From positions 36,156 to 100,155 of the forward strand of contig CAZQLL010000014.1 of assembly GCA_964594125.1 (NCBI GenBank): a stretch of 64,000 nucleotides of DNA, given 5' to 3'. Positions 17,699 through 26,102 of this stretch are shown here, in pieces. The translations under genes were made by a program, and so were the position numbers. Source of the stretch: CAVRZJ01 sp964594125 (GTDB lineage: Bacteria > Acidobacteriota > Thermoanaerobaculia > Thermoanaerobaculales > Thermoanaerobaculaceae). How positions within the stretch are numbered: position 1 is the first letter of the stretch; each line of letters opens with the position of its first letter. The notes under the pieces are model-generated. The model worked only from the letters and a program-made list of their open reading frames with translations, was not told the DNA's origin and ran no database searches.

Positions 17699-20206
17699 TC
17701 AGAACTTCTCCAGCTCGTCCGCGATGAACGCCCGCGCGAAGAACTCGGGGCTGGATTCCGAGTCCATGAGCATGTCGAGTTGGCGGGCGCACATCGTCAG
17801 CTGACCGAGGGCGACGAGGCGGGCGAGGATGGTGTCGCGGTCGTACTTCTGCATCCTCGCGACCAGCAGGTCGGATCGCGTCTGCACCGTGAAGTCCAAA
17901 TGCGACAGCACGGCGCTGATGAAGCGGACCCGCCGCGCGCGGCGAGACGAATCGGCGGCGCCGCCGGCGAAGCGGAAGTGGATGTAGTTCTTGTTGAGGC
18001 TGGCGCCGCAGTAGGTGTCGATCGTCGAGAAGTGGTAGCCGGCCTTGGTCGAGAAGTTCAGGTAGCGGTCGGAGACGATGGCGTACGAAGCACGGCCGAC
18101 CTTAAGCGCCTCCGGCGGCGGCCCCGCCATACTCTCGCCCAGCACCGACAGGAAGCCGCGCGCCGACAGCGGCCGCGGCCTGTCCCAGCGCAGGCGCGGG
18201 TCCAGCATGCCGGACAGGAACGCCTTCAGCGGCTCGGAGGCGACGTCGGCGGCGGCGATCTCGTTCCCGTCCGGGAGCCCCTCGCGCAGGCCGCCGCCGA
18301 CGTCGAACACGTGGATCGTGAGCGGCAGGCGGACGGCGAGCGTGCGGGCGTGGTGGGTGTCGGACGACGCGAGGTCGCCGTAGTGGAACATCACCTCGAA
18401 CGCCTTCTCGTGCACGAAGCGGGTGATGTCGTGCAGCGATCGGCAGTAGCGCGGCCGGAACTCCCTGCTGGCCGGGTCGGTGAGCGCCAGCGGCGTCACC
18501 AGGCGGGCGATCCGGCGCAAGGTGAGCAGAGCGGGCGTCTCGACCGGGGCGTCCGGCGCCGCCTTGAGGTGCGCCTGGACGAGGATGCCGGCGAACACCT
18601 GCCGGCGCGTCGCGTCGACGGTGACCGGCTCGCCGGGCTGCAGGAAGCTGGTGGCCCGCCCGGCGCCGACGATGGCGGGCACGGCGTACTCGCGGGCGAG
18701 GGAGGCCATGTGGCCGGTCGGCGAGCCGACGTCGGTGACGATAGCGGCGCAACGCGCCATCACGCGCGAGAAGGTGGGCGAGGAGTGGCGTGCGACCAGG
18801 ACGCCGCCGTCAGGGAACGAGTCGAGCTCCTCGTCCCGGCGGATGAAGACTGCCGGCCCGGCGCCGACGCCGGGGCACGCCGTCAGGCCGCCGACGAGCA
18901 GCGGGGGATCGTCGGCGAGCGGCTCGTCGCCGCCCGCGCGCGGCGCCGGCGCCACCACCATCGGCCGGCTCTGCAGGATGTACAGAGCGTCCGGCGCCTC
19001 CCTGGCCCACTCGATCTCCTGCGGGCCGCCGAAGCAGCGCTCGAGGCGGCGGGCGGCCTGGAGCAGCTCGAGCAGGTCGGCGTTGGAGAGCAGGGAGCTG
19101 TTGGGCGAGGCGGCAGCGTCCCCCACCACCCACACCTGCGCGCCATGCTCGCCCGACGCGACGCCGTCCGAGAGCCCAGGCACCGCGCTCACCACGATCG
19201 ACTCGGCGGCCGGCGCCTCCGGGCGCCGCGAGAACATGATGCCGCTGCAGCGCGGCGAGAGCATGCTGACGCAGCCGACCGCCATCGTCGCCTCGTACGC
19301 CGTCATGCCGTGCTCGAAGCGGTAGGCGACCGCGCTCGGGTTGTAGGCGCTGGCGAGCACCGCGCGGTACGCGTCGAGGAGGCGGGCGCGGGAGACGCCG
19401 AGCTCGGTGTGGTACTGGCCGGCGTGCGACGCCTGCGTGTCCTCCCCGACGGCGCTCGAGCGCATCGCAACGGGCACGTCGGCGCCGGCGAAGAGCGCGT
19501 CGTAGGCGCCGAGGATCGCGTCGGCGATCCCCTCCGGCACGGGCGCCCGCACGATCGCGTCGGCGACCTCGCGGCAGGCGTCGGAGAGCGCCGCCGCGTC
19601 CTCCCTCGTCTCGAGCAGCGACTCCAGCCGCTCCGCGCGCCCCCACAGCTCGTTGGCGGCCATGAACGCCGCCGACGCCGCCGTGGTGATGACGAACCCG
19701 TCGGGCACGGCGAGCCGGGCGCAGGCGCGGATCTCGCCGAGGTGCGCCATCTTGGTGCCGGCGGCGCCGACGTGCTGCAGGCGGAGGTCGGCGAGCGGGA
19801 TCACCAGCGGCTGGCCGGCGTGGTCCTCGGGGGCGGGGCAGATCGCCTCGATCCCGGCGCTGACCGCGCGCAACGCGTCGTACAGCTCGGCGTGCCGGTT
19901 GGCGGCGAGCTGGTTGAGGTCCTTCACCATCACGAAGACGTCCATCGCGGCCTTGCGGACGCGCTGCACCATCGCGTCGAGGGCGAACGGCGCGCGGCCG
20001 GAGAGACGGTCCTCGATGTCGGCGATCACCTGCAGCGTGCTGTCGTTGAGCGCGAGGATCTCGCGGAACCGCTCGTACATCAGGCGGAAACGCGCGGCCT
20101 CCGCGGAGGTGCCGGCCGGCGCGGCGCGCCGCCGCAGCGCCCGCCAGGCGTCGCGCAGGCGTCCGCCGGCGCTCGCGCGGCCGTCGCCGGGGCGGCGGGG
20201 GCTCAC
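17699..20206 (-). CDS. PEP-synthase-like phosphotransferase, paralogue 1
   Basis: 835 residues from GTG 20206, which overlaps the receiver stop (GTGA). Residues ~30-120 are a helical module starting RFRLMYERFREILALND. The ATP-grasp PPDK_N domain (about 130-440) has AGTKMAHLGEI, AMRSSAVGEDTQASHAGQYH and QEIEWAREAPDALYILQSRP. The swivelling phosphohistidine domain (about 450-530) has His499 in GSPTGHMASLAREYAVPAI. In place of the PEP/pyruvate barrel there is a ~270-residue domain shared only with the other three copies: CRSLHDITRFVHEKAFEVMF, DVGGGLREG, ARGFLSV and YHFSTIDTYCGASLNKNY. It probably moves phosphate from ATP through His499 to an unknown acceptor. Confidence 0.88.
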   Translation of the reverse strand: MSPRRPGDGRASAGGRLRDAWRALRRRAAPAGTSAEAARFRLMYERFREILALNDSTLQVIADIEDRLSGRAPFALDAMVQRVRKAAMDVFVMVKDLNQLAANRHAELYDALRAVSAGIEAICPAPEDHAGQPLVIPLADLRLQHVGAAGTKMAHLGEIRACARLAVPDGFVITTAASAAFMAANELWGRAERLESLLETREDAAALSDACREVADAIVRAPVPEGIADAILGAYDALFAGADVPVAMRSSAVGEDTQASHAGQYHTELGVSRARLLDAYRAVLASAYNPSAVAYRFEHGMTAYEATMAVGCVSMLSPRCSGIMFSRRPEAPAAESIVVSAVPGLSDGVASGEHGAQVWVVGDAAASPNSSLLSNADLLELLQAARRLERCFGGPQEIEWAREAPDALYILQSRPMVVAPAPRAGGDEPLADDPPLLVGGLTACPGVGAGPAVFIRRDEELDSFPDGGVLVARHSSPTFSRVMARCAAIVTDVGSPTGHMASLAREYAVPAIVGAGRATSFLQPGEPVTVDATRRQVFAGILVQAHLKAAPDAPVETPALLTLRRIARLVTPLALTDPASREFRPRYCRSLHDITRFVHEKAFEVMFHYGDLASSDTHHARTLAVRLPLTIHVFDVGGGLREGLPDGNEIAAADVASEPLKAFLSGMLDPRLRWDRPRPLSARGFLSVLGESMAGPPPEALKVGRASYAIVSDRYLNFSTKAGYHFSTIDTYCGASLNKNYIHFRFAGGAADSSRRARRVRFISAVLSHLDFTVQTRSDLLVARMQKYDRDTILARLVALGQLTMCARQLDMLMDSESSPEFFARAFIADELEKF

Positions 20207-20571
20207 GGCCGTCGGGCGGCGCGGCGGACGACGTCGAGCAGCTCGTCGAGGTCGAGCGGCTTGAGCAGGTACTCGAACGCGCCGAGCTCCATGCCCTGGA
20301 CGCCGAGCTCGACGGATGCGTGGCCGGTGAGCAGGACCACCGCGACGTCCGGGTGCTGGCGGCGCACGCGGCGGAGGAGCTCGAGCCCGTCCATCCCGGG
20401 CATCTTTACGTCGACGACCGCGCAGTCGAAGGGCCGTTCGGCCAGGACCCGCAGCGCCTCCTCGCCGCTGACGGCGATGGCGCACTCGCAGCCGCGCCGG
20501 GCGAGGCGGACGGCGAGTGGCTCGAGGAACTCGGGCTCGTCGTCGACCAGGAGCAGTCGCAGTGGGTTCAT
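20203..20571 (-). CDS. Stand-alone response-regulator receiver (kinase operon)
   Basis: 122 residues, receiver only. The acidic pocket is LVDDE (8-12), the phospho-acceptor is Asp54 in VDVKMPG, followed by TGHA and Lys104 in LKPLD. ATG 20571 is chosen because GGAGG at 20578-20582 is correctly spaced; the ATG at 20577 touches that site. It lies 31 bp after the histidine kinase gene and overlaps the PEP-synthase-like gene by the GTGA junction, so translational coupling is likely. It resembles the receiver at 15490 over its whole length. The output is presumably protein contact, possibly with the phosphotransferase encoded next; that is inference. Confidence 0.93.
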   Translation of the reverse strand: MNPLRLLLVDDEPEFLEPLAVRLARRGCECAIAVSGEEALRVLAERPFDCAVVDVKMPGMDGLELLRRVRRQHPDVAVVLLTGHASVELGVQGMELGAFEYLLKPLDLDELLDVVRRAARRP

Positions 20572-20602
20572 CGCCATCCTCCGCAGTGTAGCGCGCACTC
20601 CC

Positions 20603-22297
20603 TCATGCCGTGTCCCGCCGCGAGCCGCCTCCCGGCGGCGCCGGAGCGGCGCCGGCGGCCGGGAAGCGCAACGTGAACGTCGTGCCGGCGCCGGGCTCGC
20701 TCGTCAGCGCGATCTCGCCGCCGAGAGCCGCCATCGTCTCGCGGCAGATCGCCAGGCCGAGGCCGGCGTTGCCGGCGGCGCCGGTCTTGGTCGAGAAGAA
20801 CGGCTCGAAGATGCGCTCGCGCATGCGCTCGGGGATCCCCGGGCCGTTGTCGGCGATGCTGACCTCGACGCCGCCCTCGACGGGTGCGACCGACAGGCGG
20901 ATCTCGCCGTCGCGGCCGACGGCGTCGATCGCGTTGTTGAGCAGGTTGAGGAACACCTGCTGCATCTGCGCCAGACTCGAGCGGATGATCGGCGTCGCCG
21001 GATCGAAGGAGCGCACGATCGTGATGTTCTGCGCCTCGGCATCCTTCGCCAGGAACCCCACCGTCTCGTTGAGCGCCTCGGCGACGTCGACGGGCTCGAT
21101 GTCGGGGCCGATGCGGCGCGAGAAGCCGAGCAGCCGGTGCGTCACCTTCCGGCCGCGCTGCACCTGCGCGTTGATCTTCTGCAGGCGCTCCCGCAGCTCG
21201 TCGCTCGACAGGCTGCACCCGGAGTCCGCCAGGCAGTCGGTCATCACGCCCACCTGCTCCTGGATGATCGCCAGCGGGTTGTTGATCTCGTGCGCCACCG
21301 AGGCGGCCATGCGGCCCACCGTGGCCATCTTTTCGGACTGCGCCACGCTTTCGTAGAGCGCCGCTCGTTCGCGCTCCAGCGCGCGGATCTGGCCGAGCCG
21401 GTGGCGGGCGACGAGCAGCGACAGCGGCGGCACGGCGAGCAGCCCGGCGAGGAAGACGATGGCGACGAGCGGGCTCGAGGCCACCACCGCCGCCAGACCG
21501 GGCACCGCCTGCCGCGCCACCAGCACCCAGGCGTCGTCGCGCAGCCAGGCGGTCGCCACGAACTCTCGGGCGCGGCCGCTGCGGCGCACCTCGATGCGGA
21601 CGCCGGAGTGCAGCGGCGGCACGTCGAGGTCGGCGCGCTCCATCAGTCGGTGCTCGTCGCTGTAGCGGGTCTGGTACTCGCCGGCCCGGTTGAGGATGAA
21701 GACGTCGGCGCCCGACTCGAGGCCGCCCTCGCGCACGAGCTCGCTCAGGCGGTCGGTATCGATCGTCGCCCGCAGGATCCAGGCGCGGCCGCCCTCGCGT
21801 TTCTTCACCGCCATGACCATGTGGGGGAAGCGGCGGAAGCCCATGAACACGTCGCTCTCCCAGCGGCCCTGGACCATCACCTGCTCGAACCACGGCTGCG
21901 TCGAGTAGTCGAGGTTCTGCAGGTTGTACGGGCCGATGTACGCGACGTGGCGGCCGCTGTCGTCGATCAGGCCGAGGTCGACGATGGCGCCGCGCTCGCG
22001 GCGCATCTGGTCGCGCAGCATCTCGATCACCGAGGGCTTGCCGAGTTCGGCAATCGGCAGGGCGGCGGCGGCGAGCTCGAGCTGGCGCAGCTTCTCCTCG
22101 AGGAACAGCTCGACGGTGGCGCGCCGGTTCTTCACCATCGCCTCGAGCACGTTGCGGGTCCGCGTCTCGAGCGCGGAGCGCTGCGCCAGGAACCCCGCGA
22201 GGCCCATCGCGATCAGCGGCAGCAGGCCGAAGCACAGCAGCACCGCCAGCATCTGCCCGGCGAGCCGCCGGTACGGGGTGACCGCCGGCCTAGGCAT
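20603..22297 (-). CDS. Membrane sensor histidine kinase with Cache-type sensor
   Basis: 564 residues from ATG 22297; a GTG at 22306 is also possible. The first membrane helix is about 10-33 and the second about 255-282. The ~220-residue periplasmic loop between them has the look of a double-Cache sensor (DDSGRHVAYIGPYNLQNLDY, QPWFEQVM). The HisKA domain holds His336 in ASVAHEINNPLAII. The ATPase domain has the N box QVFLNLLNNAIDAV, then ADNGPGIPE, FEPFFSTK and GLGLAI. The start overlaps the upstream PEP-synthase-like gene and the receiver gene follows. A small-molecule signal in the periplasm is likely sensed. HK, receiver and two phosphotransferases thus form one operon. Confidence 0.93.
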   Translation of the reverse strand: MPRPAVTPYRRLAGQMLAVLLCFGLLPLIAMGLAGFLAQRSALETRTRNVLEAMVKNRRATVELFLEEKLRQLELAAAALPIAELGKPSVIEMLRDQMRRERGAIVDLGLIDDSGRHVAYIGPYNLQNLDYSTQPWFEQVMVQGRWESDVFMGFRRFPHMVMAVKKREGGRAWILRATIDTDRLSELVREGGLESGADVFILNRAGEYQTRYSDEHRLMERADLDVPPLHSGVRIEVRRSGRAREFVATAWLRDDAWVLVARQAVPGLAAVVASSPLVAIVFLAGLLAVPPLSLLVARHRLGQIRALERERAALYESVAQSEKMATVGRMAASVAHEINNPLAIIQEQVGVMTDCLADSGCSLSSDELRERLQKINAQVQRGRKVTHRLLGFSRRIGPDIEPVDVAEALNETVGFLAKDAEAQNITIVRSFDPATPIIRSSLAQMQQVFLNLLNNAIDAVGRDGEIRLSVAPVEGGVEVSIADNGPGIPERMRERIFEPFFSTKTGAAGNAGLGLAICRETMAALGGEIALTSEPGAGTTFTLRFPAAGAAPAPPGGGSRRDTA

Positions 22298-24848
22298 GGT
22301 CGCCACGCCGTTTGTAGCCGTAGTCGCCGGCGAGGAACGCCTCCTCGTAGGCGCGCATCACCGCGTCGCTGGTGAGCGCCATGTCGAGATGGTTGACGTA
22401 GCCCATGAGGAGCCCCACGAGGAACACCGCCTCCTCGATCTCGGGCGCCGGCCGGTGGCGGACCCGCGCGTTGACGAGGTCGGCGCGGCAGTCGGTCTCG
22501 AAGCCGCGCGCCGCCAGGACCCGCTGGATGAGGACGGCGCGGCGCGAGCGCTGGTCGATCCCCGTCGACCCGCCGACGAAACGGAACGACGCGTAGTTCG
22601 ACTCGACGATCCCGCCGATGCGGGCGTCCACGGTCGAGAAGTGGTACCCGATCCTCGAGTTGAGGCTGAGGTAGTCGGCGGTGATGAAGGCGTACGACGG
22701 CTCGCCCATCGCCCGCATGCGCTGGTCCTGGTCGAAGTTGTAGTTGACCACCGCCGACATGAAGCCCTTGAGCGACACCGGGCGGGTCGTGCTCCACAGC
22801 AGGCGCGGGTCGGTCATGCCGCGCCACAGGGCCCGCATCGGCGCGCACGTCACGTCGTCGATCGTCACGTCTCCGGGCGGGAGGCCGGCACGCAGGCCGC
22901 CTCCGAGGTCGAGCAGGCGGCAGTCGATCGGCACCTCGGAGACCAGGCGGCGCAGCGGTTCGCCCTTGCGCAGCGCGCGGTCGCCGAGGTCGAACATCGC
23001 CTCCACGGTCGCCTGGTGGCAGTAGCGGATGACGTCGTGCAGGGTCCGGCACTTCTGTGGCGCGTAGCCGCTCGCCAGTCGGTCGCGCAGCGTCAACGGC
23101 ACGATCCACTCGGCGACGGCTGCGAGACGGTCGCGGTGGGGGTTGGGCCGGAGCGTGCCCGCCCCCGACGGGGCCGCCAGCAGCCGAGCGACCCGGCCCG
23201 CGTAGACGATGCCGGCATCGGCATCGACGGTGACCTCGGCGCCCTCCGCGAGCGCGGCGGTGGCGCGGCGCGTCGCGAACAGCGCCGGCACCCTGAGCTC
23301 GCGCGCCACCGTCGCCAGGTGGCCGGTGACCTCGCCGAGGTCGGCGACGATGGCTGCGGCGCGCGGCAGCAGCACGGCGAGGCGCGGGTTGGCCTCGCTG
23401 GTGACGACGACGGCGCCGGGCGGGCAGCGGAGGATGTCGAGGTCGCTCTCGACGCGCCGCACGGCGCCGAAACCGGCGCCGCCGCACGCGCGAGAGCCGC
23501 CGTCGAGGAGGACCGGGACGTCGGCGATGCGCTGCCGCGTCGGCCCCGGCTCGCCGGCGTGCACGGGCTGCGGCCGTACCTGGAGCACCTGCACGCTGCC
23601 GTCCCGCGCGATCGCCCACTCCATGTCGATCGGCATCCCGAGCGCCTCCTCGAGGCGCCACGACAGCCCGGCGATCTCGAGCGCCTGCGCGTCGTCGAGA
23701 ATCGGCGCGGCGGCGTCGCCGGCCGCCACCTCCTCGCGCTCCGTCCCCTCGCCGGGCGCCATCCGCAGCAGCGCCGACTGGTGGCCGAGCTTGCGGGCGA
23801 CCACCTCGCGGCGGCGGCGGTCGATGACGTAGGAGTCCGGCTCGGCCGATCCGTCGACCGCCGAAAGGCCGAGGCCGCGCACCGCCTGCAGCAGCGTCAT
23901 CGCGGCGCCGCCCGACTTCCAGGCGCTGTAGAGCACGCCGGCGGCCGCGGCGTCGACCATGCGGACGACGCAGCAGCACATCGCCACCTCGTCGTCGGTG
24001 AAGCCGCGCGAGAGGCGGTATGTGATCGCCTGCGGCGAGTACTTGCTGGCGACGACGCGGCGGAAGGCGTCGGCGATGCCGGCCGGAGGCACGTTCAGGA
24101 GAGAGCGGTACTGGCCGGCGAACGACATCTCGAGGCCGCCCTCCTGGAGCGCCGACGAGCGCACCGCCACACGCACGTCGTCGCCGCCGAGCGCGGCCAT
24201 CGCGCTGGCGAGCGCAGCCTCGATCTCGGCCGGGACGGGCGCCGACTCGATCATCTGCGTGATCCGCGCCGACGCGCGAAAGCACGCCTCGACGTCCCCG
24301 CCGTCGAGGCGTTCCATCGCGCGCGCGATCTCGCCGGCGAGCCCCGATGCGGAGAGGAACGACCGGTACGCCTCCACCGTCGTCGCGAACCCGGCCGGGA
24401 CGTGGCCGCCGAGCACGGCGAGCGCCTCGCCGAGGTTGGCGCTCTTCTGGCCGACCTGCTCCGCCAGCGCCGCGCCGACGCTCGCCAGCGGCACTACCAG
24501 GCCGAGCGGCGCGAGCACCGGCGCGGCCTCGGTGCGTCTCGTGATCTCGGCCTTGATGCGCTCGAACACCGGCAGCACGGCACGGCCGGCGCCGCCGGTC
24601 ATGCGGTCGAGGTTGAGCACCATGCGGTACGTCTGGACGGCGACGCCGGCGACCATCGCGCGGGCCTCGGCGGCGGTCGGCTCGATCTCGCCGGCGAGCG
24701 CCTGCTGGATACGCGCGATGTGGCCGAGCGCCGCGTTGTTGGCCTGCAGCACCTCGCGGAACGCCGCGACGCGCACCGCGAGCGGCGGGCGCTCGCGCGG
24801 GCGCCGTCCGAACGCTCGTGCCGCCACCTCCCTGATCCCCACGCTCAC
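22290..24848 (-). CDS. PEP-synthase-like phosphotransferase, paralogue 2
   Basis: 852 residues from GTG 24848. The layout equals the other copies: helical N-module (AFREVLQANNAALGHIARIQ), ATP-grasp domain (VGQKSANLGEALA; AVRSSALQEGGLEMSFAGQY; MEWAIARDGSVQVLQVRP), swivelling domain with His510 in GEVTGHLATVARELRVP, and the unknown C-terminal domain (CRTLHDVIRYCHQATVEAMF; DLGGGLRAG; KGFMSAVVNYN; YHFSTVDARIGGIVESNY). The ATP-binding loop reads QEGG where the other copies have an ED pair (GED or VED), so nucleotide binding may differ. It is the first gene of the minus-strand operon with the kinase and receiver, and divergent from the kinase/BON gene at 25029. Confidence 0.87.
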   Translation of the reverse strand: MSVGIREVAARAFGRRPRERPPLAVRVAAFREVLQANNAALGHIARIQQALAGEIEPTAAEARAMVAGVAVQTYRMVLNLDRMTGGAGRAVLPVFERIKAEITRRTEAAPVLAPLGLVVPLASVGAALAEQVGQKSANLGEALAVLGGHVPAGFATTVEAYRSFLSASGLAGEIARAMERLDGGDVEACFRASARITQMIESAPVPAEIEAALASAMAALGGDDVRVAVRSSALQEGGLEMSFAGQYRSLLNVPPAGIADAFRRVVASKYSPQAITYRLSRGFTDDEVAMCCCVVRMVDAAAAGVLYSAWKSGGAAMTLLQAVRGLGLSAVDGSAEPDSYVIDRRRREVVARKLGHQSALLRMAPGEGTEREEVAAGDAAAPILDDAQALEIAGLSWRLEEALGMPIDMEWAIARDGSVQVLQVRPQPVHAGEPGPTRQRIADVPVLLDGGSRACGGAGFGAVRRVESDLDILRCPPGAVVVTSEANPRLAVLLPRAAAIVADLGEVTGHLATVARELRVPALFATRRATAALAEGAEVTVDADAGIVYAGRVARLLAAPSGAGTLRPNPHRDRLAAVAEWIVPLTLRDRLASGYAPQKCRTLHDVIRYCHQATVEAMFDLGDRALRKGEPLRRLVSEVPIDCRLLDLGGGLRAGLPPGDVTIDDVTCAPMRALWRGMTDPRLLWSTTRPVSLKGFMSAVVNYNFDQDQRMRAMGEPSYAFITADYLSLNSRIGYHFSTVDARIGGIVESNYASFRFVGGSTGIDQRSRRAVLIQRVLAARGFETDCRADLVNARVRHRPAPEIEEAVFLVGLLMGYVNHLDMALTSDAVMRAYEEAFLAGDYGYKRRGDHA

Positions 24849-24966
24849 CTCGCGCCGTCCTACAGGCCGTCGTCGCCGCGTGCAGCGCCGCTCCCCGGCG
24901 GTGCGACTCGCACTGCGGTTCAGAGTAGCGCGGGTGTGCCCGGCGATACAAGCGAATGACAATGGC

Positions 24967-24994
24967 TTGACGTTTTCGGGATTGCGTGTATCTT
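24967..24994 (+). promoter_or_regulatory. Sigma-70-like promoter of second kinase/TauE unit
   Basis: TTGACG (24967-24972), 16-bp spacer, TATCTT (24989-24994), about 35 bases before the GTG at 25029. Same layout as the promoter at 14546-14573. Confidence 0.55.
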
Positions 24995-25028
24995 CACAAT
25001 GTGGGGGGCGGAGGAAGGGGGAGATCCC

Positions 25029-25862
25029 GTGCCCATCATCACCATCTCGCGAGGATCGATGAGCGGCGGACAGGCGCTGGCGAGCTGCCTGGCGGCGACG
25101 CTCGGCGTTCCCTGCATCGGCCGCGAGCTCGTGGTCGAGGCGGCAGCCAGGATCGGCGTCTCCGAGGAGGTTCTCAGCCGCAAGCTCGAGCGTTCGCCGG
25201 GGTTGTGGGAGCGCATGACTCACGAGCGCCGCATCTATGCGACCGCGTTGCAGGCGGCGCTCGCCGAGCACGTCGCCAGCGGCGAGCTCGTCTATCACGG
25301 GTTCGCCGACCACCTGCTGCTGCCTGGGGTGCCGGCCGTGCTGCGCGTCCGCCTGATCGCGCCGCTCGAAGTGCGGGTACGCGCCGTCATGAGCCAGCAC
25401 AGGCTGGCGCACGATGCGGCTGTCCGCTACATCGAGGAGATCGACGAGGACCGCGCCCGCACGGCGAAGTTCATCTACGGCGTCGACCTGCAGGACCCGG
25501 GTCTGTACGACGTGACCGTGAACCTCGACACCATGACGGTGGACGGCGCCTGCGCCGTCGTCCTCGCTGCGGCCAGGCTCCCCGAGTTCACGGTGACCAG
25601 GGAGGTCCGCGAGCGGCTGGCGGACTTCGCGCTCGCGTGCCGCGTCAAGGCCGCGCTGGCGGCCGATCCCGCCACCCGGGCGCTCGCGCTCGACGTCGCC
25701 GCGGAGCGGGGCGTCGTGACCGTCGCCGGCGAGGTCCCCGAGGCGACGATGATCACGCACGTCAGCAGCCGCTGGGAGCGCGAGCTGCGCGCCGTCGTCG
25801 AGAGGGTGGAGGGGGTCGGCGGGGTCGAGCTGCGCGTCACGCCGTTCAATCCGCGAACGTAA
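25029..25862 (+). CDS. Cytidylate-kinase-like protein with C-terminal BON domain (unit 2)
   Basis: 277 residues, exactly the length of its paralogue at 14601. The GTG at 25029 is preferred over an ATG at 24999 because it gives the shared N-terminus (PIITISRGSMSGGQALA) and has GGGGGAGA upstream. Motifs match copy 1: PCIGRELVVEAAARIG, VYHGFADHLLLPGVPAV, RVRLIAPLEVRVRAVM and DPGLYDVTVN. The C-terminal BON-like part is LDVAAERGVVTVAGEVPE with VEGVGGVELRVTPF. It is followed by the small membrane protein, TauE and two PEP-synthase-like genes, all on the plus strand. Unlike unit 1 there is no receiver gene between. Kinase activity and substrate are unproven. Confidence 0.86.
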   Translation: MPIITISRGSMSGGQALASCLAATLGVPCIGRELVVEAAARIGVSEEVLSRKLERSPGLWERMTHERRIYATALQAALAEHVASGELVYHGFADHLLLPGVPAVLRVRLIAPLEVRVRAVMSQHRLAHDAAVRYIEEIDEDRARTAKFIYGVDLQDPGLYDVTVNLDTMTVDGACAVVLAAARLPEFTVTREVRERLADFALACRVKAALAADPATRALALDVAAERGVVTVAGEVPEATMITHVSSRWERELRAVVERVEGVGGVELRVTPFNPRT

Positions 25863-25913
25863 GACTGGCCGCCGGCGGCGCGCCGGCGAAACTCGGCACT
25901 GCGGGAGGTGGCG

Positions 25914-26102
25914 GTGGGCGTCTTCGAGTGGCTCCAGGCGTTGGGATCGGACGCTGATGCGGCGGCGAAGGGCTTCCAGGCGCAGCCGATGTACCTTCTG
26001 GTCTGCCTGGCGATGCCGGTGTGCATCGGCCTGTTCGTGGGCTACGGGCTGCGCTTGATCGAGCGCACGTTCGGGGTCGAGCTGGGGAAGGGGGGACACT
26101 GA
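25914..26102 (+). CDS. Small membrane protein preceding TauE (unit 2)
   Basis: 62 residues from GTG 25914, which has GGGAGG at proper distance; a GTG at 25908 would overlap that site. One membrane helix (about 27-46, MYLLVCLAMPVCIGLFVGYG) is followed by a short positively charged tail RLIERTFGVELGKGGH. The tail resembles that of the 109-residue protein at 15918. The stop overlaps the TauE ATG (TGATG), so translation is coupled to the exporter. I infer a small exporter subunit; no family was recognised. Confidence 0.72.
   Translation: MGVFEWLQALGSDADAAAKGFQAQPMYLLVCLAMPVCIGLFVGYGLRLIERTFGVELGKGGH

Noticed and set aside
17780..22375. Plus-strand open frame of about 1530 codons
   Set aside because: It lies opposite two phosphotransferase genes, a kinase and a receiver with clear domains; low-complexity composition, no motifs.
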